A stretch of DNA of 64,000 nt, taken from positions 1-64,000 of the forward strand of contig NZ_JAHTKU010000017.1 in assembly GCF_019192965.1 (NCBI RefSeq). Reading direction: 5' to 3'. Below the pieces are notes generated by a model. The model ran no database searches. It had not been told where the DNA came from and was given only the letters and a program-made list of their open reading frames with translations. How positions within the stretch are numbered: the first letter of the stretch is position 1; each line of letters begins with the position of its first letter. This document shows positions 40,020-49,229 of the stretch, in pieces. This DNA comes from Nocardioides daeguensis (lineage in GTDB: Bacteria; Actinomycetota; Actinomycetes; Propionibacteriales; Nocardioidaceae). Position numbers and translations under genes: made by a program.

Positions 40020-43000
40020 ATGAGCCTCCACAAGCTGACGGCGGGGTCCGGGTACGACTACCTGACCCGCCAGGTCGCAGCGCTGGACGCCACCGACAAG
40101 GGCCACACCGGGCTGGCGAGCTACTACACCGAGAAGGGCGAAACCCCCGGGGTGTGGGTCGGCTCGGGCATGGAGGGCCTGGAGGGCCTCGACGCCGGCG
40201 ACATCGTCACCGCCGACCACATGCAGAGCCTGTTCGGCTCCGGTCACCACCCGCTGGCCACGCAGCGGACCAAGGATCTGGACCTACGCATCGGCCGCGA
40301 GGGAGTCGACCGGCCGACCGAGGCGGACTACAAGACCGCCCGCCAGCTCGGCACGCCGTACAAGGTCTATGAGAACGACATCAGCCCGTTCCGGATCGAG
40401 GTCGCCAAGCGCATCGCCGCCCTCAACGAGGCCGCCGGCCTGCCGGGCGACTGGCCGGTCCCCGCGGCCGATCGGGCCAAGGTCCGCACCGAGGTCGCGG
40501 CTGAGTTCTTCCGTGCCGAGCACGGCCGGGAACCCGCCGACGCCCGCGAGCTGGCCGCCACGATCGCCAAGCACTCCCGCCCCAAGACCAACGCGGTGGC
40601 CGGCTACGACCTGACCTTCTCGCCGGTCAAGAGCGTCTCGGTGCTGTGGGCGATCTCCGACCCGAAGACCGCCGCGGTGATCGAGCGGTCCCACCAGGCG
40701 GCGATCAAGGACGCCCTGGACTTCATCGAGTCCAAGGCGCTGTTCACCCGCCGCGGCACCAACGGCGTGCGCCAGGTCGACGTCCGCGGCCTGGTCGCCA
40801 CCGCGTTCACCCACCGCGACTCCCGTGCCGGCGACCCCGACCTGCACACCCACGTCGCGGTGGCCAACAAGGTCCAGACCCTCGACGGCAAGTGGCTGGC
40901 GATCGACGGCCGGCCGCTGCACAAGGCAGTTGTCTCGGCCTCGGAGACCTACAACACCGCGCTCGAGCGGCACCTGGTCGACGCCCTCGGCATGCGTTTC
41001 GAGGAGCGCCCGAACGAGGACGCCCGCAAGCGGCCGGTGCGCGAGATCGTCGGCGTCGACCCCGAGCTGAACCGCCGGTTCTCCAAGCGCCGCGCCAGCG
41101 TCGAGGACCGCCGCAAGGTCCTCGCGGCCGCGTTCCAGGCCACCCACGGGCGGCCGCCGACGCCGGTGGAGACGATCCAGCTGTCCCAGCAGGCGACGCT
41201 GGAGACCCGCGAGGCCAAGCACGAGCCGCGCTCGCTGGCCGAGCAGCGCGAGGCGTGGCACCGCGAGGCCGTCGAGGTCCTCGGCGCCCCGCAGCGGGTC
41301 AAGCAGATGGTCCACGGCGCCCTCAACCCGAAGGCAGCGGCCCGGTCCCTGGCCGACTCCGCGTGGTTCGCCAAGACCACCGATCGCATCGTGGCGACGA
41401 TGGAGGGCGGCCGCAGCACGTGGCAGTACTGGCACGTCTACGCCGAGGCCCAGCGGCAGGTCCGGGGCGCCCACGTGCCGACCAACCAGGTCTCCCAGGT
41501 GGTCGACCTGCTGGTCAGCGAGGTCCTCGACGGACGCTCGGTGAGCATGGCCCGCCCGTGGGACACCATCAGCGAGCCGGCCGAGCTGCGCCGAGCCGAC
41601 GGCGCCTCGGTCTACACCCAAAGCGGCGCCGAGCTGTTCACCTCGAGCAAGGTGCTGGGCGCCGAGAAGCGCCTGGTCGCGGCCGCCGGCCGCCACGACG
41701 GCTACGCCGTCGAGGAATCCTCGGTCGACCTGGCGCTGCTCGAGTCGACCGCCAACGGCATCACCCTAAACGCCGGTCAGGCCACCCTCGTCAAGGAGAT
41801 GGCCACCTCCGGGGCACGGCTCCAGTTGGCGATCGCGCCCGCCGGATCGGGCAAGACCACCGCGATGCGGGCGCTCGCCAGCGCGTGGGCGGACGGCGGC
41901 GGCACGATCATCGGCCTCGCACCGTCGGCCGCGGCCGCGGACGCGCTGCGCTCGCAGATCGACACCCAGACCGACACCCTGGCCAAGCTCACCCACTCCC
42001 TCGAGCAGGCCCGAGAGACCGGAGCCGCGATTCCCGCGTGGGTTGCCGGCATCGACTCCTCCACGCTCGTGGTCATCGACGAGGCCGGCATGGCCGACAC
42101 CCTCTCCCTGGATGCTGCGGTGTCCTACATCCTCGAGCGTGGCGGCAGCGTTCGGCTGATCGGCGACGACCAGCAGCTCTCCGCGATCGGCGCCGGCGGC
42201 GTGCTGCGCGACATCCGCGCCACCCACGGGGCGCTGCAGCTGACCGAGCTCGTCCGGTTCAAGGACCCCGCCGAGGGCGCCGCCTCACTCGCGCTGCGTG
42301 AGGGCAAGGCAGAGGCGCTCGGCTTCTACCTCGACCGCGACCGGGTCCACGTCGGCGACCTGGCCACCATGACCGAGGACGTCTTCGCCGCCTGGCAGGC
42401 CGACCGCGCCGCCGGGCTCGACTCGATCATGCTCGCCCCGACCCGCGACCTGGTCAGCGAGCTGAACCAGCAGGCCCGCGCGCACCGGCTCGACGGGATC
42501 GACCCGGCCGACGTTGCCGCCAGCGGCCCGGTGCGCCGGCTGGGCGACGGAAACGAGGCCTCGATCGGCGAGCTGATCATCACCCGTGAGAACGACCGCC
42601 GGCTGCGCACCTCGGCCACCGACTGGGTGAAGAACGGCGATCGCTGGACCGTCCTGGAGATCCACGATGGTGGCGACCTGACCGTCCAGCACACCCAGCA
42701 CGGCCGCACCGTGCGGCTGCCGGCCGACTACGTCGCCCGCTCCACCGAGCTCGGCTACGCGTGCACCGTGCACACGGCCCAGGGCGTCACCGCCGACACG
42801 ATGCACGGCCTGGCCACCGGCGCCGAGTCGCGTCAGCAGCTCTACACGATGATGACCCGCGGCGCGCACGCCAACCACGTCTACCTCGAGGTCGTGGGCG
42901 ACGGTGACCCGCACTCGGTGATCCATCCGACGCTGGTTCGGCCGCTCACCCCCACCGACATCCTCGAGTCGATGCTGGCCCGCGACGACGCCCAGCGGTC

Positions 43001-45926
43001 CGCGACGAGCCTGATCCGCGAGCAGGCCGACCCGGCCACCAGGCTGGGCGAGGCCGCCCAGCGCTACCTCGACAGCCTCTACGTCGCCGCCGAGGACCTG
43101 CTGCGCCACGAGACCATCACCGCGGCCGACGGGACGACGCTCAACGTGGTCGACGCGCTCGACAGCGCCGTCGAGACGCTCGTCCCGGGGCTCTCGGAGG
43201 AGGCGGCGTGGCCGACCCTGCGGGCCCACCTGCTGTTGCTCGGCGCCGCCGGAGAGAACCCCGTCGACGCGCTCCGGGCCGCCGCCGGCGACCGCGAGCT
43301 GGAGACCGCGCACGACCGCGCCGCGGTCCTGGACTGGCGCCTGGACGCCTCCGGGCTACGCAACGCCGGTGCCGGCCCGCTGCCCTGGATGCCCGCGGTC
43401 CCGGCCCGCCTCGCCGAGGACCCGCACTGGGGTGCCTACCTCGCCCAGCGTGCTCACCTGGTCACCGAGCTCGCCGACCAGGTGAGCACCCGCGCGACCG
43501 AGCAGGCCGACAAGGGTGCGCTGCCGGTGTGGGCGCAGAACGGCATCCGTCCCGAGGCTGCCACGGTGGCCGACGTCGAGGTTTGGCGCGCAGCCATGCA
43601 GGTACCCGTCGACGACCGGCGACCGACCGGAGCTCCGCAGCTGCAGAAGATCTCCTCCACCTACCAGCGGCGCCTCAACCGGGCCGTCACTGGCGATCAC
43701 ACGCCGGCGCTCAAGGAATGGCGCCAGCTGCTCTACTCGCTGGCCCCGCAGGTCCGCGACGACGAGTTCACCCCGCTCTTGGCCGAGCGGCTGGCCGCGA
43801 TGTCGCGCGCCGGCGTCACCGCCCACGAACTGCTGCGCACCGCCACTGCCGCCGACCACCCGGCCGGCCCGCTGCCCGACGAGCACGCCGCGGCGGCCGT
43901 GTGGTGGCGCATGGCCCGTCAGCTGACCCCGGCCGTCGCCGCCCAGATCGGTGACGGTTCCCACGGCGAGAGCGTCACCACCGAGTGGACTCCGCGCCTC
44001 GTGGAGTTGTTCGGTCCCGAGCGCGCCGCGAGCATCCAGGCCAGCACCTGGTGGCCCGCTCTTGTCTCCAACGTGGACCACGGCGTTCAGCGCGGCTGGC
44101 AGGTCGACGCCCTGCTGGGTGCCGGGCGGGCGATGCCGAGCGACGGCTGGGAGGGCGTCGACGAGTGCCAGGCGCTGGTCTGGCGGACCTCGATCGCGCT
44201 GGAGACTGCCCCTGACGAGCACGGGCACGAGGTCCACTTCGATGAGCCGCCGGCCGACCTGTGGGAGGGCGTGGATCCCGACCCGGCTGCGCTCGTCGAC
44301 CACCCCGACGACGTCCCGTGGCCGCTGACGGAGGACCCCGGCCCGGAGCACGAGCCGGTCGACGAGGGCCAGTACGACGAGCACCTGGTCAACGCGCTCG
44401 AGGCGGCCGACGAGGATCAGTACGTCGAACCCGACCTCACGCTGGCGGCCTACCTCCGCGATCTGGGCGGCACCCGTCTGGAGCCCACCGAGGCCGACAT
44501 CCGGCTCATGTACCAGCGGGCCGAGGAGTGGCAGTCCTCCCCCGTCTCGCGTGAGCGAATGGTCGAGATCAACGACATGGCGCAGGCGTTCTTCGAGGCC
44601 CGGTTCGCCGACTCGTGGGGTCGCGACTACCTCACCGGCCGGTTCGGGGTCGACCTCGCCGGCGACGAGCGGTTCCGTCCCGGGCAGGCGCCGGCGGGGT
44701 GGACCAACCTGGTCGACCACCTGCGCGGCCGCGGCGTCAGCGATGCCGAGATGCTGGCCACCGGGGTGGCGACCGAGGCCAGCACCGGCCGTCTGATCGA
44801 CCGGTTCCGTGACCGGGTGATGTTCCCCGTGATCCATCAGGGCGAGGTGCTCGGCTTCGTCGGCCGCCGCCGACCCGACCTCACCGACGCAGACAAGGCC
44901 GGACCGAAGTACCTCAACACCGCCGACACCCCGCTGTTCCACAAGGGCGCGCAGCTGTTCGGCGTCGTCGACGAGCTGCTCGCCGAGGGTGCCGTCCCGG
45001 TGATCGTCGAGGGCCCGATGGACGCAGTGGCCGTGACGATCGCCAGCGCCGGCCTCTACGTCGGCGTGGCCCCGCTGGGCACGTCGCTGACCGACGAGCA
45101 GGCCGCCCAGCTGGCCTCCATTGGGCGTGACCCGATCGTGGCCACCGACGCCGACTTGGCTGGCCAGGTCGCGGCCGAGCGCGACTTCTGGATGCTCACT
45201 CCGCACGGACTGGACCCCGGCTTCGCCCGGTTCCCTGACGGCCTGGACCCTGCCGACCTGCTGGCCCAGCGCGGGCCGGCCGCGCTCACCGCCGCGGTGG
45301 CCAGCGGCCAGCCGGCCTTCCGATCGCTGGGAGACCATCTGCTCACCGAGCGGCTCGACAACCTCGCCCCCGAGCAGGCGAGGGTGGCCGCCATGCGGAT
45401 CCTGTCGGCCCGTCCCAGCCGCGCTTGGGAGCCGGGCGTGAACCAGGTGCGGGCTCGGCTGCAGCTCTCCCAAATGCAGGCCCGCCGCGACCTGCGCGAC
45501 GCGGTCAAGACGTGGGATGCCGACCCGCGGAAGGCGGCTCTGGCCGAGCTGCACAAGAGCAGCGACGTCCGCGCACGGCTCGCGGCCGCGGCCGAGCAGA
45601 GCCCGGCCGAGCGGTGGGCGCCGCTGGCCCGCGAGCTCGACCCGCGCCTGCTCGAGCAGGGCGACTGGCCGGCCACCGCAGCGATGCTGCAGCAGGCCCA
45701 CGAGCAGGGTCACGACGTCGGTGCCGCCACCCGTGCGATCGTCACCGAGAAGCCTCTGGGTGATAGTCCCGCCCGCGATCTGCGGTACCGGATCGTCTCC
45801 CGTCTCGAGATCCCGATCGACACCGGCGAGGGCACGCCGGCGCCGACCACGGCGCCGGGAGCAGCGCGCGACCGGCAGGACATCAACAGTCCGCGGCCGC
45901 CGAGCCGCGGCACTCCTCGGCGCTGA
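40020..45926 (+). CDS. traA: MobF-type relaxase-helicase-TOPRIM fusion
   Basis: 1,968 residues; ATG 40020 preferred over GTG 40014. It nicks the ICE at oriT, unwinds it and leads the strand into the recipient. N-terminal TrwC-like relaxase (1-450): start SLHKLTAGSGYDYLTRQVAA, GYDLTFSPVKSVSVLWAI, and the metal motif DLHTHVAVAN (His276, His278). RecD/UvrD-like helicase: APAGSGKTT with Lys612, VVIDEAGM, GDDQQLSAIGAGG, ACTVHTAQGVTADTM. A region from about 1530 onward is primase/TOPRIM-like: YLTGRFGVDL, FPVIHQGEVLGFVGRR, IVEGPMDAVAV with Glu1664, ATDADLAG with Asp1710 and Asp1712. The fused primase part may start lagging-strand synthesis. No gene follows in the operon. Confidence 0.92.
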   Translation: MSLHKLTAGSGYDYLTRQVAALDATDKGHTGLASYYTEKGETPGVWVGSGMEGLEGLDAGDIVTADHMQSLFGSGHHPLATQRTKDLDLRIGREGVDRPTEADYKTARQLGTPYKVYENDISPFRIEVAKRIAALNEAAGLPGDWPVPAADRAKVRTEVAAEFFRAEHGREPADARELAATIAKHSRPKTNAVAGYDLTFSPVKSVSVLWAISDPKTAAVIERSHQAAIKDALDFIESKALFTRRGTNGVRQVDVRGLVATAFTHRDSRAGDPDLHTHVAVANKVQTLDGKWLAIDGRPLHKAVVSASETYNTALERHLVDALGMRFEERPNEDARKRPVREIVGVDPELNRRFSKRRASVEDRRKVLAAAFQATHGRPPTPVETIQLSQQATLETREAKHEPRSLAEQREAWHREAVEVLGAPQRVKQMVHGALNPKAAARSLADSAWFAKTTDRIVATMEGGRSTWQYWHVYAEAQRQVRGAHVPTNQVSQVVDLLVSEVLDGRSVSMARPWDTISEPAELRRADGASVYTQSGAELFTSSKVLGAEKRLVAAAGRHDGYAVEESSVDLALLESTANGITLNAGQATLVKEMATSGARLQLAIAPAGSGKTTAMRALASAWADGGGTIIGLAPSAAAADALRSQIDTQTDTLAKLTHSLEQARETGAAIPAWVAGIDSSTLVVIDEAGMADTLSLDAAVSYILERGGSVRLIGDDQQLSAIGAGGVLRDIRATHGALQLTELVRFKDPAEGAASLALREGKAEALGFYLDRDRVHVGDLATMTEDVFAAWQADRAAGLDSIMLAPTRDLVSELNQQARAHRLDGIDPADVAASGPVRRLGDGNEASIGELIITRENDRRLRTSATDWVKNGDRWTVLEIHDGGDLTVQHTQHGRTVRLPADYVARSTELGYACTVHTAQGVTADTMHGLATGAESRQQLYTMMTRGAHANHVYLEVVGDGDPHSVIHPTLVRPLTPTDILESMLARDDAQRSATSLIREQADPATRLGEAAQRYLDSLYVAAEDLLRHETITAADGTTLNVVDALDSAVETLVPGLSEEAAWPTLRAHLLLLGAAGENPVDALRAAAGDRELETAHDRAAVLDWRLDASGLRNAGAGPLPWMPAVPARLAEDPHWGAYLAQRAHLVTELADQVSTRATEQADKGALPVWAQNGIRPEAATVADVEVWRAAMQVPVDDRRPTGAPQLQKISSTYQRRLNRAVTGDHTPALKEWRQLLYSLAPQVRDDEFTPLLAERLAAMSRAGVTAHELLRTATAADHPAGPLPDEHAAAAVWWRMARQLTPAVAAQIGDGSHGESVTTEWTPRLVELFGPERAASIQASTWWPALVSNVDHGVQRGWQVDALLGAGRAMPSDGWEGVDECQALVWRTSIALETAPDEHGHEVHFDEPPADLWEGVDPDPAALVDHPDDVPWPLTEDPGPEHEPVDEGQYDEHLVNALEAADEDQYVEPDLTLAAYLRDLGGTRLEPTEADIRLMYQRAEEWQSSPVSRERMVEINDMAQAFFEARFADSWGRDYLTGRFGVDLAGDERFRPGQAPAGWTNLVDHLRGRGVSDAEMLATGVATEASTGRLIDRFRDRVMFPVIHQGEVLGFVGRRRPDLTDADKAGPKYLNTADTPLFHKGAQLFGVVDELLAEGAVPVIVEGPMDAVAVTIASAGLYVGVAPLGTSLTDEQAAQLASIGRDPIVATDADLAGQVAAERDFWMLTPHGLDPGFARFPDGLDPADLLAQRGPAALTAAVASGQPAFRSLGDHLLTERLDNLAPEQARVAAMRILSARPSRAWEPGVNQVRARLQLSQMQARRDLRDAVKTWDADPRKAALAELHKSSDVRARLAAAAEQSPAERWAPLARELDPRLLEQGDWPATAAMLQQAHEQGHDVGAATRAIVTEKPLGDSPARDLRYRIVSRLEIPIDTGEGTPAPTTAPGAARDRQDINSPRPPSRGTPRR

Positions 45927-46005
45927 TGGCCCGGCTGCCCAAGCGGCGGTCAGTGGCCTTGGTCGCCGAAAATCAAAGGTGCCCGAAGGATCTCCGAAAT
46001 GCCAC

Positions 46006-46043
46006 GTTCCTGATACATCGATCTGTGTAATGTTCCTGATACA
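46006..46043 (+). promoter_or_regulatory. Direct repeats at the type I RM promoter
   Basis: GTTCCTGATACA at 46006-46017 and 46032-46043, 26 bp apart, flank a TGTGTAAT that could be a -10. Such repeats are plausible binding sites for the XRE protein at the end of this operon. Confidence 0.5.
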
Positions 46044-46071
46044 CGAGCGCGGAATCGAGGAACAGTTGAGC

Positions 46072-48015
46072 ATGGCAAAACCGGCGGCATCGACGACCAC
46101 GACGGCACGTATCGTCTGGGACACCGCGGACAAGTTCCTGCGCAACGTCGTCGACGAGGAGGACTACGGCGACTTCATCCTGCCGTTCACCGTGCTGCGC
46201 AGGCTCGAGTGCATGCTGGCCGACACCAAGGACGAGGTCACCAAGTTCGTCGCGTCGCTGGGAGAGATGCCGCCGCACCTCATCGACATCGCGGTCAAGG
46301 ACCGGTTCGACCTCAGCTTCTACAACGTCTCGCCCCTTGACCTGAGGACGATCGCCTCGGTCGACGACAACGTCGCGAAGTCGCTGAAGTCCTACATCGA
46401 CGGCTTCTCCAACAACATCGCGGACATCTGGGTCGCCTTCGACTTCAACCGTCGCGCGAAGATCCTCGCCGACTCGAACCGCCTCCACGCCGTCGTCAAA
46501 CACTTCTCGGTGCTGGACCTGTCGCCGGGCAGCCTGCCGAACACCGCGATGGGCGACGTCTTCGAGGACGTCATGTACCGCGCCTTCAACAAGAAGGGGA
46601 AGGCAGCCGGCAACTTCTACACGCCCCGCGACGCGATCAAGCTGATGGTTGACATCCTGATCACCAACGACGATGAGACGCTCGCCGGCGACAGCGCGCT
46701 CCGCTCGATCTACGACCCCACCGCCGGATCCGGCGGCATGCTGCTCGTCGCGCAGGAGGCCCTGCGGCGGATGAACGACAAGATCGACGTCACGCTGTAC
46801 GGCCAGGAGTTGATGCCTTCGGCGTTCGGCCTCGGCAAGGCCGACCTGCTGATCCAGGGCGGGAGGCCGGACGCGATCAAGCAGGGCAACACGCTGGTCG
46901 AAGACCTCTACGAGGGACAGACCTTCGACTACGTCCTGTCGAACCCGCCGTTCGGAACCGACTGGTCGGCCGACGAGAAGTCCGTGCGCGACCAGGCCAA
47001 GGTGCCGGGCTCCCGGTTCAGCCACGGCCTGCCGAGCACCACGGATGGCCAGATGCTGTTCCTAGCCCACTGCGCCTCGAAGCTCACCCCCGCGTCACGA
47101 AACGGACAGGGCGGCCGCGCCGCGGTGGTCTCGAACGCCTCGCCGCTGTTCAACGGCGACAACGGACCGACCGCCATCCGGCAGTGGCTGCTCGAGGAGG
47201 ACCTGATCGACGCGATCATCGCTCTTCCGCCGCACATGTTCTACGGCACCGGCATCCCGACCTACGTGTGGATTCTCGACACGAACAAGGACCAAGAGCG
47301 CGTGGGCAAGGTCCAGCTGATCGACGGCTCTGGACAATGGGCGCTCCTGCGGAGGCCGATGGGCGAGAAGCGGCGCGAGCTACGGCGCGATCATCGCAAG
47401 ACGATCGTCGAGGCCTATCAGGCGTTCGAGCACGCAGACCCGACCATCTCCCGGGTTATGACGCCCGAGGACTTCATGTTCCAGGACGTTCCGGTCGTCA
47501 GGCAGGCCCGACTCGCCGCCTGCTTCACCGAAGACGTCGTGGAAGCTCTTCGTAGCCGCAAGGACTCAACCGCCGAGCACGTCGATCTCCTCAAACAGCT
47601 CGACGGCACGCCGTGGAACGACCTGCCCACAACCTTCGCCACGGCGGCGAAGGCCGCCGGCCTGAAGAGCCCGGTCGGGCTCGTCGACGCCGTCATGAAG
47701 GCGATGGCGGTGCCCGACGAGGCCGCACCCCTAGCGATCGACCGAAAGGGTCAACCGGTCCCGGCCAGCGGTTGGAAGATGACGGAGCGCGTTCCGCTTA
47801 GCGAAGATCTGGCGGAGCACATGAAGCACGAGGTACTCCCGTTCTCCCCCGACGCGATGTGGGATGCGAGCAAGGCCAAGCGCGGCAACGAAATCCCGTT
47901 CACCCGAATCTTCTACGTTCCCACCGAGCCCCGACCTCTGAGTGAGATTGACGCGGAGGTGGAGAAGCTCATGAGTGAGCTCAGCGAAATGTTCAGCGCA
48001 GTGAGCGACCAATGA
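46072..48015 (+). CDS. hsdM: Type I restriction-modification DNA methyltransferase subunit
   Basis: 647 residues from the ATG after GAGGAACAG; an in-frame ATG at 46030 is less likely. The N-terminal helical HsdM domain (DKFLRNVVDEEDYGDFILPF) precedes the N6-adenine methylase: NFYTPRDAIKLMVDIL, SAM-binding DPTAGSGGML (from Asp215) and the catalytic NPPF (from Asn291), with VVSNASPLFNG. With HsdS it methylates adenine at the recognition site and forms the restriction complex with HsdR. Overlaps hsdS (ATGA). Confidence 0.95.
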   Translation: MAKPAASTTTTARIVWDTADKFLRNVVDEEDYGDFILPFTVLRRLECMLADTKDEVTKFVASLGEMPPHLIDIAVKDRFDLSFYNVSPLDLRTIASVDDNVAKSLKSYIDGFSNNIADIWVAFDFNRRAKILADSNRLHAVVKHFSVLDLSPGSLPNTAMGDVFEDVMYRAFNKKGKAAGNFYTPRDAIKLMVDILITNDDETLAGDSALRSIYDPTAGSGGMLLVAQEALRRMNDKIDVTLYGQELMPSAFGLGKADLLIQGGRPDAIKQGNTLVEDLYEGQTFDYVLSNPPFGTDWSADEKSVRDQAKVPGSRFSHGLPSTTDGQMLFLAHCASKLTPASRNGQGGRAAVVSNASPLFNGDNGPTAIRQWLLEEDLIDAIIALPPHMFYGTGIPTYVWILDTNKDQERVGKVQLIDGSGQWALLRRPMGEKRRELRRDHRKTIVEAYQAFEHADPTISRVMTPEDFMFQDVPVVRQARLAACFTEDVVEALRSRKDSTAEHVDLLKQLDGTPWNDLPTTFATAAKAAGLKSPVGLVDAVMKAMAVPDEAAPLAIDRKGQPVPASGWKMTERVPLSEDLAEHMKHEVLPFSPDAMWDASKAKRGNEIPFTRIFYVPTEPRPLSEIDAEVEKLMSELSEMFSAVSDQ

Positions 48016-49229
48016 CCGCGCAGGCCGTCCATGAGTCGCCGCTCGAGGCGTCGACGTTCCCGCTCGTGCCCTTCGGGTCGATCGTCGTCGAGCGCACCGA
48101 GAAGGTCAGTGAAACCGACTTCCCGCCGCTGTCGGTGGGCAAGCTCGGGGTGACGCCGCAGCTCGCTGGAGTCGCGAAGACCCAGGCCGAGGGAGAGCGC
48201 AAACTGGTGCGCGCCGGCGACCTGGTCATCAACTCCCGTTCAGACCGCCGAGGGGCTTCTGGGCTGTCTCGACTGGATGGCGCCGTTTCCCCGGTCTACA
48301 CGGTCATGACGCCCAAACCAGGTCTCCTGCTAGCGGAGTACGGGCACCACCTGCTGCGCAGCACGGCGTTCCAGGACGAGTTCTTCCGCTGGGGCACTGG
48401 GATTGTCGACGACCTGTGGTCCACGAACTTCACCCGCATGTCCCGCATCCGGGTGCCGTTGCCGCCGCTGGAAGTCCAGCATCGCATCGCTGAGCGACTG
48501 AACGAAGCCGAGAGGATGGTCAAGAAGCTCGACGAGCTCGCCGAAGTCCTCCGGCAGCGGTCGACGGATACGGCCTTGATCTTCGGGCTCGCGGAGGGCC
48601 ATCCGGGGCACGCAGAAGATGCTCACTCCCCGTTGTCCGGCATCCCTGACCACTGGAATCGTACGAAGTTCGGACACGATTTCATGGAGAGCACGGAGCG
48701 AAATGGCGACAGCCCGCCGGGGCCGCTGCTCTCGATCTCGGAGTACCGGGGCGTCGAGATCAACAATCGAACCGACGGCCAGCAGGCGTCGTCGGACGTG
48801 TCCAATTATCGGGTTGTTCGGCCGGACCAGTTGGCCGCCAACATGATGTGGCTGAACCACGGCGGTCTCGGCGTCTCGTCACTCACCGGCTACATCAGCC
48901 CGGACTACAAGGCCTTCTGGATCTCGCCTCGGTTCTACCCGCGCTATGTCCACCACCTTCTCCGCAGCCCTCGCTACGTCGACTACTTCGGCAGCATCGG
49001 AACCGGCGTACGCCCGAATGCCCAGCGGGTCACGAAGACGACGCTCGACATGATGCCCATGCCCGTGCCGCCCATGGGTGAGCAGCGACGCATCGCTGAT
49101 CACCTCGATGAAGTCGCGAGGCGTGTCGACGACATGCTCGCGAAGGTGGCGCGGTTGCGGGAGGTCCTCATCGAGCGCTCATCCGCGTTCCTCATTGACG
49201 TCGTGACCGGACGGAAGGAAGTCGCGTGA
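48012..49229 (+). CDS. hsdS: Type I restriction-modification specificity subunit
   Basis: 405 residues with two target-recognition domains (about 15-145 and 215-345). Each is followed by a conserved helix: PLPPLEVQHRIAERLNEAER and PVPPMGEQRRIADHLDEVAR. The two halves read split DNA targets; the recognised sequence cannot be deduced. It bridges HsdM and HsdR and overlaps both neighbours, as in a single translated operon. Confidence 0.93.
   Translation: MTAQAVHESPLEASTFPLVPFGSIVVERTEKVSETDFPPLSVGKLGVTPQLAGVAKTQAEGERKLVRAGDLVINSRSDRRGASGLSRLDGAVSPVYTVMTPKPGLLLAEYGHHLLRSTAFQDEFFRWGTGIVDDLWSTNFTRMSRIRVPLPPLEVQHRIAERLNEAERMVKKLDELAEVLRQRSTDTALIFGLAEGHPGHAEDAHSPLSGIPDHWNRTKFGHDFMESTERNGDSPPGPLLSISEYRGVEINNRTDGQQASSDVSNYRVVRPDQLAANMMWLNHGGLGVSSLTGYISPDYKAFWISPRFYPRYVHHLLRSPRYVDYFGSIGTGVRPNAQRVTKTTLDMMPMPVPPMGEQRRIADHLDEVARRVDDMLAKVARLREVLIERSSAFLIDVVTGRKEVA

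Noticed and set aside
43356..46145. 929-residue minus-strand frame opposite the relaxase
   Set aside because: Its composition follows the complement of relaxase codons, with no recognisable motif.
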